Source: an uncultured Bacteroidota bacterium (GTDB lineage Bacteria > Bacteroidota > Bacteroidia > Flavobacteriales > Flavobacteriaceae). Taken from it: DNA of 40,151 nt. The position numbers were made by a program, and so were the translations under genes. The notes below the pieces were generated by a model. It was not told the DNA's origin. It saw only the letters and a program-made list of their open reading frames with translations, and did no database searches. Below are positions 25,785 to 35,300 of this stretch, one piece after another. Every line of letters starts with the position of its first letter. The stretch's first letter is position 1. Where the stretch lies: the NCBI GenBank assembly GCA_902512755.1, contig CABXKB010000011.1, forward strand, positions 1 to 40,151. Reading direction: 5' to 3'.

Positions 25785-27095
25785 ATGGAACAAAAAAATA
25801 TTTCAGTTGGACTCGACATTGGCACTACCAAAATAGTTGCTTTAGTAGGAAGGAAAAATGAATTTAACAAGGTTGAAGTTTTAGGAGTTGGAAAGTCAAA
25901 AAGCTTAGGTGTACATCGTGGGGTAGTAAATAATATTACTCAAACGATACAATCAATTCAACAAGCTGTGGAAGATGCCAAAATGAATTCTGGGCACCAT
26001 GTTACTGACGTCTCTGTAGGGATTGCGGGACAGCATATAAGAAGTATTCAGCATAGTGATTACATTACTCGCGAAAATCCAGAAGCCGTTATTGATGAGG
26101 ATGATATTCAAAAGTTAATTCAGCAAGTATACAAATTAGTCATGTTGCCCGGAGAGGAAATCATTCATGTTTTACCACAAGAATACAAGGTAGATGGGCA
26201 AGGTGAAGTTAAAGAGCCTATTGGGATGCATGGAGGTCGATTGGAAGCAAATTTCCACGTTGTAGTGGGACAGGTTTCGTCAATAAAAAATATTGGGCGT
26301 TGTATTAAAAGCTCAGGATTGAATATGGCTAATATTACTTTGGAGCCTTTGGCATCTTCTGAAGCAGTTCTAAGTTTTGAGGAGAAAGAAGCAGGGGTCG
26401 CACTTATAGATATTGGAGGAGGCACTACAGATTTAGCTATTTTTAAAGATGGTATTATTCGACATACAGCTGTCATTCCATTTGGAGGTAATGTAATCAC
26501 TGAGGATATTAAAGAAGGTTGTTCAATCATTGAAAAGCAAGCCGAATTATTAAAAATAAAGTTTGGATCTGCTTGGCCTGGTGAAAATCGTGACACCGAG
26601 ATTGTGTCTATTCCTGGATTACAAGGAAGAGATCCAAAAGAAATTTCTTTAAAAACTCTTTCTAAAATAATAAATGCTCGAGTTGTAGAAATTATTGAGC
26701 AAGTGTTTTTAGAAATTAAAAATTATGGACATAATGACCAGAAGAAAAAGCTCATTGGTGGAGTTGTTCTTACAGGAGGTGGAAGTCAATTAAAACATCT
26801 AAAGCAACTAGTTGAATACATAACAGGAATGGACTCCCGGGTTGGTTACCCAAGTGAACATTTGGCAGGTGATACCATGGATGCCGTTTCCAGCCCATTG
26901 TTTGCGACCTCTGTTGGTTTATTAATGAGTGCTCTTGAAGAATTGCCTGCAGTAATTCCTTCAGTTAAATCAGTTGATAAGGATATAAAAAGTTCAAGAA
27001 ATGAAAATCAACCCTCAAAAGATATCATTCAACAACGAAAATCGATTTTAGATCGGTTTGGAGAGAAGTTAAAAGAATTTTTAGATAACGCTTAA
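25785..27095 (+). CDS. ftsA: Cell-division actin-like protein FtsA
   Basis: The 436-aa actin-fold ATPase tethers FtsZ to the membrane and recruits later divisome proteins. The first phosphate loop GLDIGTTKIVALVG lies at residues 9-22, a second (DIGGGTTDLAIF) near 209, and the adenosine loop LTGGGSQLKHL near 329. The C-terminus ends in an amphipathic helix (ILDRFGEKLKEFL) that fits the membrane-targeting sequence. It starts four bases after the ftsQ stop and lies 13 bases before ftsZ. A 12-base palindrome lies across its stop codon. Confidence 0.96.
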   Translation: MEQKNISVGLDIGTTKIVALVGRKNEFNKVEVLGVGKSKSLGVHRGVVNNITQTIQSIQQAVEDAKMNSGHHVTDVSVGIAGQHIRSIQHSDYITRENPEAVIDEDDIQKLIQQVYKLVMLPGEEIIHVLPQEYKVDGQGEVKEPIGMHGGRLEANFHVVVGQVSSIKNIGRCIKSSGLNMANITLEPLASSEAVLSFEEKEAGVALIDIGGGTTDLAIFKDGIIRHTAVIPFGGNVITEDIKEGCSIIEKQAELLKIKFGSAWPGENRDTEIVSIPGLQGRDPKEISLKTLSKIINARVVEIIEQVFLEIKNYGHNDQKKKLIGGVVLTGGGSQLKHLKQLVEYITGMDSRVGYPSEHLAGDTMDAVSSPLFATSVGLLMSALEELPAVIPSVKSVDKDIKSSRNENQPSKDIIQQRKSILDRFGEKLKEFLDNA

Positions 27096-27108
27096 TATTA
27101 AGTATAAG

Positions 27109-29169
27109 ATGAATCAGGAAGAAATAAAAGCAATTAATTTTGACTTACCCAAAAATCGAAGCAATGTCATCAAAGTAATTGGTGTTGGTGGTGGAGGGAG
27201 CAATGCAATCAATTACATGTTTCATCAAGGAATCAAAGGAGTAGATTTTGTTATTACTAATACAGACGCTCAAGCACTATCTGAGAGTGGTGTTCCAATA
27301 AAAATTCAACTTGGTGCAAGCCTTACAGAGGGACTTGGTGCAGGAGCAAACCCTGAAGTAGGCGCAAGAGCTGCTCAAGAAAGTAAGGATGAGATTAATA
27401 GTGTTTTGTCAACACAAACTAAGATGATTTTTATTACAGCTGGAATGGGTGGAGGAACTGGAACAGGTGCAGCACCAGTAATAGCTCAAATGGCAAAGTC
27501 TTTGGATATTTTGACAGTAGGTATAGTTACGATGCCATTCCAATTTGAAGGAAAATTGCGCCTGAAACAAGCTCAAAAAGGTTTGGAACGTATAAAAGAA
27601 ACTGTTGATGCTCTTATTGTCATTAATAATAATAAACTGAGAGAAGTATATGGAAACTTAGGTTTTAAAGCTGGATTTGCTAAAGCAGATGAGGTTCTAG
27701 CAACAGCTGCTCGTGGAATTGCCGAAGTGATTACTCATCATTATACTCAAAATATAGATCTAAAAGACGCTAAAACTGTTCTTACAAATTCTGGTACAGC
27801 TATTATGGGTTCTGCATCTTCATCAGGAAGTAATCGTGCTCATGATGCAATTATTAAAGCTTTAGATTCTCCATTGCTCAACGACAATAAAATTACAGGT
27901 TGCAAAAACGTACTTTTATTAATTGTTTCGGGATCTGATGAGATCACAATCGACGAAATAGGAGAAATTAATGATTACATTCAAATTGAAGCTGGAAACC
28001 ACACTAATATAATTATGGGAGTAGGTGAAGACGAAAGCTTGGGAAATGAAGTTTCCGTAACTGTAATCGCAACTGGATTTGGACAAGAACAACAAAACGA
28101 AATTTCAAATACTGAAGCTAAAAAAATTATTCATGCTCTTGAAGATGATCAAAAAATTATTCATGATCTAACTAAAGAAGATACTCCTATTGTATCATCA
28201 TCAACCATTCTTGATGAGCCTTTAGTTAATCAAACGGATGTTTTTGATCAAGCGGTTTCTCGAACTGAGGATCAAATCATTTCTATGAATCAAATTCTAT
28301 ATGATATCGAAGTAGATCCTGAGGAGGTCTTTAATGGAATTGAAATTAAGTCTGAGCTTTCGAAAATCGTATCTAAAGAACAGGTTTCTATTTCTGAACA
28401 AGATTCTATTTTTAAAATTATAGAGGATGAAGAAATAAGGGATGAATCTTCATTAACAAAGTCCTCTAATTCGAATGAAATTTCTGAAATGTCAGAAGAG
28501 CAACTTTTTGAGCCTCAGTTTGATTCTGTAAGTGAAGTTATCAAAGAAGAAATTGATACATCTGAGGAGTCTGAAGTTAACCTTCCTAATGAAGAAGAAT
28601 TTATTTTTAATGAGGTTACAAACCCACTTTTTGAAATGGATGTCGTTGATCCAGAAGTAATTGAGTCGGATAGTCAAATTTTAATGGATTTCGAATTGCC
28701 TTTAGATCAAAAAGAAAAACAAAATATAGAAGATGCTCAAGATCTCAACGAGGAACTTAAAGCTAAAAATATTTCCTTAGAACAGGATTTTGAAGAAGCA
28801 GGTTTAGAAGTTAAGTTTGAACTCAAAACAAAAATTGAGGGGAACATAATTTCAGAAAAAAATCAAGAAGCAAGTGCTTTTAATTCTGATGAAGATAAAA
28901 ATTATAATCCTTTTGAACAGTCTATTGATCAAACTATAGATTCTCAATCGGAAAATCGAAAGGCACATTTGAAAGCATATAATCATCAATTCTCTAAGCA
29001 GTATCAAAAGGTTGAAGAATTTGAAAAGGAGCCAGCATATAAACGAAAGGGTTTAGACCTCGATGATAATTTGCCCGAATCACCGTCTCGTTTGACAATT
29101 GAAAATGATGGGAATAATGATCTTCAGATACGATCAAATAATTCTTTTTTACACGATAACGTTGACTAA
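27109..29169 (+). CDS. ftsZ: Cell-division GTPase FtsZ (long acidic linker)
   Basis: FtsZ polymerises into the Z ring with GTP. The 686-aa protein has a standard GTPase core to about residue 325: GVGGGGSNAIN near 25, NTDAQAL near 48, the tubulin signature GMGGGTGTG at 112-120, and NNNKL near 167. A linker of roughly 300 residues rich in Glu, Asp, Ser and Ile follows, far longer than the E. coli linker of about 50. The C-terminal tail, with YKRKGLDLDD, LEL-like repeats and NNSFLHDNVD, is the conserved Bacteroidota tail that should meet FtsA. yqeY begins two bases after its stop. Confidence 0.97.
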   Translation: MNQEEIKAINFDLPKNRSNVIKVIGVGGGGSNAINYMFHQGIKGVDFVITNTDAQALSESGVPIKIQLGASLTEGLGAGANPEVGARAAQESKDEINSVLSTQTKMIFITAGMGGGTGTGAAPVIAQMAKSLDILTVGIVTMPFQFEGKLRLKQAQKGLERIKETVDALIVINNNKLREVYGNLGFKAGFAKADEVLATAARGIAEVITHHYTQNIDLKDAKTVLTNSGTAIMGSASSSGSNRAHDAIIKALDSPLLNDNKITGCKNVLLLIVSGSDEITIDEIGEINDYIQIEAGNHTNIIMGVGEDESLGNEVSVTVIATGFGQEQQNEISNTEAKKIIHALEDDQKIIHDLTKEDTPIVSSSTILDEPLVNQTDVFDQAVSRTEDQIISMNQILYDIEVDPEEVFNGIEIKSELSKIVSKEQVSISEQDSIFKIIEDEEIRDESSLTKSSNSNEISEMSEEQLFEPQFDSVSEVIKEEIDTSEESEVNLPNEEEFIFNEVTNPLFEMDVVDPEVIESDSQILMDFELPLDQKEKQNIEDAQDLNEELKAKNISLEQDFEEAGLEVKFELKTKIEGNIISEKNQEASAFNSDEDKNYNPFEQSIDQTIDSQSENRKAHLKAYNHQFSKQYQKVEEFEKEPAYKRKGLDLDDNLPESPSRLTIENDGNNDLQIRSNNSFLHDNVD

Positions 29170-29171
29170 TC

Positions 29172-29624
29172 ATGGCAGCACTAAGCAATCTTACCGAAGA
29201 AATAATAAATGCTATGCGAGAAAAGGATTCTGTTAAGCTTGAATCACTTCGAGCAATTAAATCAGCTTTATTATTAGCTAAAAAAGCATCAGGTGCAGAG
29301 GATGATCTCAGCAAAGAAGAATCTACAAAATTATTACAACGTCTTGTAAAGCAACGAAAAGAAAGCGCATCAATTTTCAAACAACAAGGACGAACTGATT
29401 TAGCTGAACAAGAAGAAGCACAAGCAGAAATTATTTCAACTTTTCTTCCAGAACAACTTTCAGAAGAAGAAGTTACCAAAATAGTTTCTGATGTCATTTT
29501 TCAAACTGGTGCGGAAGGATTTAAAGATATGGGAAAAGTAATGGGTCTAGCTAGCAAAAAATTAGGAGGTAAAGCTGAAGGAAAGCTTATAGCAGAGATT
29601 GTCAAGAAAAAATTATCTTCATAA
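29172..29624 (+). CDS. yqeY: GatB/YqeY-domain protein
   Basis: This 150-aa helical protein resembles the tail domain of the GatB subunit of the amidotransferase that repairs mischarged tRNA. Marks are KLESLRAIKSAL near residue 23, KLLQRLVKQRKES near 52, AEIISTFLPEQLSEEE near 82, and GKVMGLASKKLGGKAEG near 118. The free-standing protein is presumed to bind tRNA, but its function is unsettled. It follows ftsZ by two bases and is probably the last co-transcribed gene of the dcw transcript. Confidence 0.93.
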   Translation: MAALSNLTEEIINAMREKDSVKLESLRAIKSALLLAKKASGAEDDLSKEESTKLLQRLVKQRKESASIFKQQGRTDLAEQEEAQAEIISTFLPEQLSEEEVTKIVSDVIFQTGAEGFKDMGKVMGLASKKLGGKAEGKLIAEIVKKKLSS

Positions 29625-29641
29625 AATAAATTTTTCATAAT

Positions 29642-31747
29642 ATGAAATTTAATATTTTTATTACAGTTCCTATATTTTATTTTGTATTTCACTTTTCAAT
29701 TGCACAATTTGATGGATACTCAACATCTTCATGGGAAAAACAAATTAAAGTTGAAGCAGAGTTTTTAGAAAATATAGATCGTACTTCTTTTAAAAAACAT
29801 TTAAAAAAATTAACAGAAGCGCCTCATGTTGTTGGAAGTAAGGCAAATGGAGAGGTAAAATTCTACATGAGAAAAGTAATGGAAAGTGCAGGCTTTAAAG
29901 TCACTGATTATCCATACGATGTATATTTGCCTAAAGCTCCAGGGCATTCCTTAATTGAAATTGTAACACCATATAGGGCTGTTTTAAATCAAAAAGAGGA
30001 TATAATTGAAAGTGATCCTTACTCAAAAAATTCTATGCTTTGGAAAGGATGGAATGCATTTTCTGGAAGCGGAGATGTGACAGCAGAAATCGTTTATGCC
30101 AACTACGGAAGAAAGGAAGATTTTGAGCTTTTAACAAAATTAGGAGTAGAGGTAAAGGGTAAAATTGTACTTGCTCGATATGGTGCTAATTTTAGAGGCT
30201 TTAAAGCGAAATTTGCTGAAGCAAATGGAGCAAAAGGATTGATCATCTATACTGACCCTAAAGATAGTGGTTTTACAAAGGGGTTGGTTTATCCAGAAGG
30301 TCCATATTATAATCAATCTACAATTCAGAGAGGATCTCTACTAACCCTTGATTTTACTGGAGATCCTTTGACACCTTTTGAACCTGCACTACCCCTTGAC
30401 GGCAAGCAAAAAGTAAAACGGATTGAACCTAATAATGCTCAATTACACAAAATACCAGTAACACCAATTTCATATGGGGAGGCAGAAAAGATTTTATCAA
30501 AGATGAAAGGTAAAGCAGTACCTCCATCTTGGCAAGGAGGACTTCCATTTACCTATAGACTAGAAGGTGGAAATCTTTTAACAATAAGGCTAAAGGTTAA
30601 TCAAAAAATTGATTTTGTTCGAGCGACCAATTTAGTAGGCATGCTAAGGGGAAGTGAAGCTCCAGATGAATGGATTATCTTAGGATGTCATTATGATGCA
30701 TGGGGTTTTGGAGCTACAGATCCAAACAGTGGAACAGCTATGCTTTTGAGTTTGAGTGAGACTCTGGGTAAGCTTAATGCAGCAGGATACACTCCTAAAC
30801 GATCTATTTTAATTGGGCATTGGGATGCAGAAGAGCACGGCGTAATTGGATCTAGTGAGTGGGTGGAGCAGATGCGAGATCAATTAAATTCTAAAGGAGT
30901 GATTTATATGAACTTTGATGGAGGGGTTTCCGGGAAAAACTTTAATGCCTCAGCTGCACCTACCCTAAAAAAAATACTAATAGAAACTTCTAAAGAAGTA
31001 AAATATCCATATACGAATCAAAGTCTATTTGAATTTTGGAAAAATGAAAATGATTCAGAACCTAGAATTGGAAATCTAGGTGGTGGTTCAGATCATATTG
31101 CATTTTATATGCACGTTGGAGTTCCATCACTGAGCGGAGGTGCTAGTGGTCCAAATCTCTATCATTCTAATTATGATAGCTTCCAATTTTACGAGCAATT
31201 TGTTGATCCCGAATTTCAAATGGGTCCAATGATAGAGAGTTTTGCAGGACTAATGGCACTGCGAATGGCTAATGCAGAAATTATCCCATATAACCTTAAC
31301 CGATATTCAGTGGATCTAAAAATTCATTTTAAAAATGTAGAAAAAAAAATATTAGCTTTCGATAATAACTTTAAGGGTTTTATTAAAACTAAAAATGCTA
31401 TGCAAAACCTAAAGGAAACTTCTGTATTACTTTCAAATGAGATTAAATTCAATTTAGATCAACAAGACTTTTCTAGAAAAAGATTAAAGAAAATTAATAG
31501 TGAATTAATAAATTTGGAAAAGAGTTTTATTTCTAAAAAAGGAATGTATTTCGGCTCATGGTATAAATCTCTTTATGCTGCTTCAGATCCTTATAGCGGA
31601 TACGCTGCTTGGATATTACCAGGAATTGAATATGAAATCTCATTACAATCTTCTCAGAGGTTAAATGAATGGGACGATCGCTACTCTACTGCAATCAGAT
31701 CACTTAATACTAAAATGAAAAAACTAAGGAATAGTTTATCTAAGTAA
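29642..31747 (+). CDS. Secreted M28 metallopeptidase (glutamate carboxypeptidase II-like)
   Basis: The 701-aa protein has a signal peptide ending near residue 22, a PA domain inserted in the peptidase (about residues 110-230), and an M28 catalytic domain. Its two-zinc site is complete by motif: H350 (GCHYDAW), D360, E397 (catalytic) and E398 (WDAEEHG), D426 (NFDGG) and H508 (YHSNYDS). A C-terminal dimerisation-like domain is at about 570-701. The order matches human PSMA/GCPII. Members trim acidic or other C-terminal residues from peptides; the substrate here is not known. The TTTCAT/ATGAAA pair around its ATG is a weak hairpin only. Confidence 0.93.
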   Translation: MKFNIFITVPIFYFVFHFSIAQFDGYSTSSWEKQIKVEAEFLENIDRTSFKKHLKKLTEAPHVVGSKANGEVKFYMRKVMESAGFKVTDYPYDVYLPKAPGHSLIEIVTPYRAVLNQKEDIIESDPYSKNSMLWKGWNAFSGSGDVTAEIVYANYGRKEDFELLTKLGVEVKGKIVLARYGANFRGFKAKFAEANGAKGLIIYTDPKDSGFTKGLVYPEGPYYNQSTIQRGSLLTLDFTGDPLTPFEPALPLDGKQKVKRIEPNNAQLHKIPVTPISYGEAEKILSKMKGKAVPPSWQGGLPFTYRLEGGNLLTIRLKVNQKIDFVRATNLVGMLRGSEAPDEWIILGCHYDAWGFGATDPNSGTAMLLSLSETLGKLNAAGYTPKRSILIGHWDAEEHGVIGSSEWVEQMRDQLNSKGVIYMNFDGGVSGKNFNASAAPTLKKILIETSKEVKYPYTNQSLFEFWKNENDSEPRIGNLGGGSDHIAFYMHVGVPSLSGGASGPNLYHSNYDSFQFYEQFVDPEFQMGPMIESFAGLMALRMANAEIIPYNLNRYSVDLKIHFKNVEKKILAFDNNFKGFIKTKNAMQNLKETSVLLSNEIKFNLDQQDFSRKRLKKINSELINLEKSFISKKGMYFGSWYKSLYAASDPYSGYAAWILPGIEYEISLQSSQRLNEWDDRYSTAIRSLNTKMKKLRNSLSK

Positions 31748-31774
31748 GATAAAATTCATAGAATTTTATCTTAC
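31744..31774 (+). terminator. Strong hairpin terminator after the M28 peptidase
   Basis: GTAAGATAAAATTC and its exact reverse complement form a 14-bp perfect stem around ATA, beginning inside the stop codon. It is followed by CAATTT with no real U-run, so it may act by stem strength or as a bidirectional 3'-end structure. Confidence 0.7.
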
Positions 31775-31870
31775 CAATTTACCTAAAAATATAGTACTTT
31801 TAGAAGGTCGTAATAAGGCAGAAAATAAACGTTTTTGAAGACCTAAATTAGAAGGTTTTAACCTGTAAAT

Positions 31871-31944
31871 GGCCCAGTAGTTCAACTGGATAGAATATCA
31901 GATTTCGGCTCTGAGGGTTGGGGGTTCGAATCCTCCCTGGGTCA
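31871..31944 (+). tRNA. tRNA-Arg (anticodon TCG)
   Basis: The 74-base sequence folds fully: acceptor GGCCCAG/CTGGGTC (one G-U), D stem GTTC/GAAT, anticodon stem TCAGA/TCTGA with loop TTTCGGC giving anticodon TCG, a 5-base variable loop, T stem GGGGG/CCTCC and the TTCGAAT loop, then discriminator A. CCA is not encoded. A bare anticodon TCG reads CGA and, by wobble, other CGN codons. It is followed 45 bases later by an integrase relic on the other strand. The 96 bases before it have no convincing promoter box. Confidence 0.96.
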
Positions 31945-31988
31945 CTTATTTCTCTCATAGACACTATTAACACTAGGTTCTTGTTTTT

Positions 31989-32279
31989 TTAGGGGAATGA
32001 AAACTTATATGTAGCTATAAACTCATCATACTACTGATAGTAGCTATGAATTATTACATCACTAATTTCTATGACTTGTTTTACAAATCGTTTAGGTATA
32101 TTTTAAGACCTGATATAGAGATAAACTTTCCTTCTAGCTTTATGTGAGCTTATTAATTTAAATCTTGGAACTTCTTTTACTGTTTATTTATTACAACAAA
32201 ATCGTTCTTTGATTACTGTTCCCGTAAATCCTGTGATCCTGCAAATTTCATGTATGTGAACATTAAACTTTCTATTATA
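31989..32279 (-). pseudogene. Relic of a tyrosine recombinase (phage-type integrase), C-terminal part
   Basis: Reading the minus strand in one frame gives KFNVHIHEICRITGF (near 32265), TGTVIKERF, PRFKLISSHKARRK, NIPKRFVKQVIEISD and YDEFIATYKF. This follows the order of Bacteroidota site-specific integrases: the KFN-xxx-EIC segment, the ISSHxxRR box with the catalytic HxxR (SSHKARR), the IP-xxx-VMEISGH segment (GH lost here) and the tyrosine region. Three in-frame stops interrupt it (near 32185, 32110 and 32031), and the upstream 200-plus residues are absent. It is non-functional. Its place just beyond tRNA-Arg, a standard attachment-site type, suggests a decayed integrative element. Homology is from my reading of motifs, not from a search. 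Confidence 0.72.
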
Positions 32280-32330
32280 AGTTTAGTATCTTAAATTTAT
32301 TAAAAAAGATATTCATTGAATCAAAAAGAG

Positions 32331-35300
32331 ATGCATTTGGATTTAGATATTGGAGAAGCAGCAAACTTGCTTAAAACCCATTATAATATAGATGGTGAAT
32401 TATCTAAGTTGCCCGGAGAAGTAGATTTAAATTTTAAGGTCAAAACAAAAAAAAACAAATTATATGTTTTTAAGATCGCCCCTAGTCACATAGATTTAAA
32501 TTATCACGATTTTCAACGTCAACTTCTTTTTCATTTGGAAGGTGAAAATGCTCCAATAATTATTAAAGACGTTAATGGGGATCCTTTAGTTATTGTTGAA
32601 AATAAAAAAGGAGAGAAAAGACATTTACGACTACTTTCATGGATTCCTGGAAGAGTTTGGAGCCATGTAAATCCTCATTCAAATAAATTAAGGTATTGTC
32701 TTGGCATGAGTTGTGGCAGCATAACAAATCAATTACAAACATTTGATCATAATTATGCTCACAGAAAATTTGAATGGGATCTAGCTCATAGTCTTTGGGT
32801 AGAAAATCATTTAGAACTTTTTGATTCCAATGATAAAAAACTTGTGAAGTCTTTTTTAAACTCGTTTAAAGAAAATTATGTTTCCTATCAAAAACTTAGG
32901 AAAAGTGTAATTCATAATGACGCCAATGAGAACAATATCATTGTTTCTGAAAACACTTTAAATTCAGAAGAGGTTTGTCTAATTGATTTTGGTGATGCAA
33001 TTCACACTCAAATTATAAATGATCTTGCAATAACTTGTGCATACGCCATCATGAACGTGCCTGATCCAGTCGAAGCTTCTATTCCTATAATCAAAGGATA
33101 TCATAAGGCTTTCCCCCTTAAAGAAAAGGAAATTAGGCTTTTATACAACCTGATTGCTATGCGCCTTATTGTGTCAGTTACAAAATCGGCATTAAATAAA
33201 GCTAAAAATTCTTCAAATGAATATTTGTGGATAAGTGAACGTCAAGCTTGGGATCTACTTCATAAATGGGTAAAGGTCAATTCACATTTTGCTTATTTTC
33301 AATTTCGTGAGGCATGTGGATTTGAACCACACCCTAATTACCAGACTTTTCTCAAGTGGAGTAAGAGCAAAAAAAATGTATTAAACTCTCTTTTTCCATC
33401 TTTAAAAAAAGAAAGTATTCAACACTTAGATTTAAGTGTTGGTAGTAAATGGATAGGCAGAAGAGATGAGTTTGATGATTTGAATTTTTTTCAATATAAA
33501 ATTGAGAAACTTCAAAATGAAAATCCAAATAAGCTTATTGCAGGAGGTTACCTAGAACCCAGGATTCTTTATACATCTGTTCTTTATGAGAATGATGGAA
33601 ATAAAGGTCTGGAAAAAAGATGTATTCATTTAGGAGTTGACTTTTGGGTTCCGGCTGAAACCCCAATACATGCATTTCAAAATGGTATAATTGCTATGGT
33701 AGTTAACGACGCAGGTGATAAAGCATATGGAGTTATGCTAGTTATAAAACACGAACTTGAACAGCTGACTTTTTTTACTCTTTATGGTCACTTATCTCAA
33801 GAATCATTAACTAAATTTCATGTAGGAGATCGAATTAAAAAAGGAGAACTTATTGGATGGATAGGTGATTCCAGTGAGAATGGAAATTGGGCACCTCATC
33901 TTCATTTTCAAATATTACTTTCTCTGATGGATTATCAAAATGATTTTCCAGGAGTGGGTTATCAAAAGCAAATAAAGACATGGAAGTCCCTTTGTCCAAA
34001 CCCTAACCTACTTTTTAAGTCTTCTGTTTTAGATGTTAATCAACAACTGGATTCTGAAATGATTTTAAAAGAACGAAAAAATAATTTGGGATATGGAATG
34101 AGCTTGCAATATCAAAAGCCTATACATATAGTTCGTGGAGAAGGTATTTATTTAATTGATAGTAAGGGACGACATTATATGGACATGGTAAATAATGTAG
34201 CACATGTTGGCCATGAACATCCTAAAGTGGTGAATGCTGGCCAATTACAAATGGCTCAACTCAATACCAATTCTCGTTATTTGCATCAGAATATTAATCA
34301 ATTAGCAAAACGTTTAAAATCAACACTCCCTTCTTCATTAAATGTGGTTCATTTTGTTAATTCAGGAAGCGAAGCTAATGAGCTTGCATTAAGGATGATC
34401 AAGACAACTACAGGATCAAATCAGATTTTAGCATCTCAACACGGATACCATGGAAATACCAATTCATGTATAGACATAAGTTCTTACAAGTTTGATGGAA
34501 AAGGTGGAAAAGGAAAACCAGACAACACTCATCTTTTTCCAATTCCAGATCCTTTTAGGGGAAAGTATAGGGGACAAGAAACGGCTTCTTTTTACGCACT
34601 TGAAGTAAAAAAACAAATTCTAAGGTTACAAGAAAAAAAAAAGACTTTAGGAGGACTAATTATTGAACCTATTATCAGTTGTGGGGGACAGATTGAATTA
34701 CCAGATGGTTTTTTGGCAGAAGCATTTCAAGAAGTTCGGAAAGCTGGAGGACTTTGTGTTGTAGATGAGGTTCAATCAGGATGTGGAAGAGTTGGCTCCC
34801 ATTTTTGGGGATTTCAGTTGCACGATGTAATTCCTGACATCATCACGATAGGAAAGCCTTTAGGAAATGGCCATCCAGTTGCAGCAGTAGTTTGTACACA
34901 TGAAATTGCTAAATCCTTCAATAATGGCATGGAGTTTTTTAACACATTTGGGGGAAATCCAGTTTCATGTGCAATAGCTAATAAAGTGTTGGAAACAGTT
35001 TCAGATGAGCACTTACAAGAAAATGCTTTAACAGTAGGTAATTATTTAAAAAATGAACTTCAAAAATTATCAAATTCGCACCCTATTATTGGATCTGTTC
35101 GAGGACAGGGTTTGTTTATAGGGGTCGAGTTTGTTGATAATCAACTTAATCCTTTAGCGGAACAGGCAGATTATTTCATGAATCGAATGAAGTCCTATGG
35201 AATTCTTTTGAGTATTGACGGTCCTGATCATAACGTTATTAAAATCAAACCACCACTAATTTTTTCATTGCAAAATGCTAAATACTTTTTAAAATATTTC

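Noticed and set aside
29633-29647. Hairpin TTTCAT/ATGAAA enclosing the M28 start codon
   Set aside because: A 6-bp AT-rich stem with a 3-base loop is too weak and too likely by chance.
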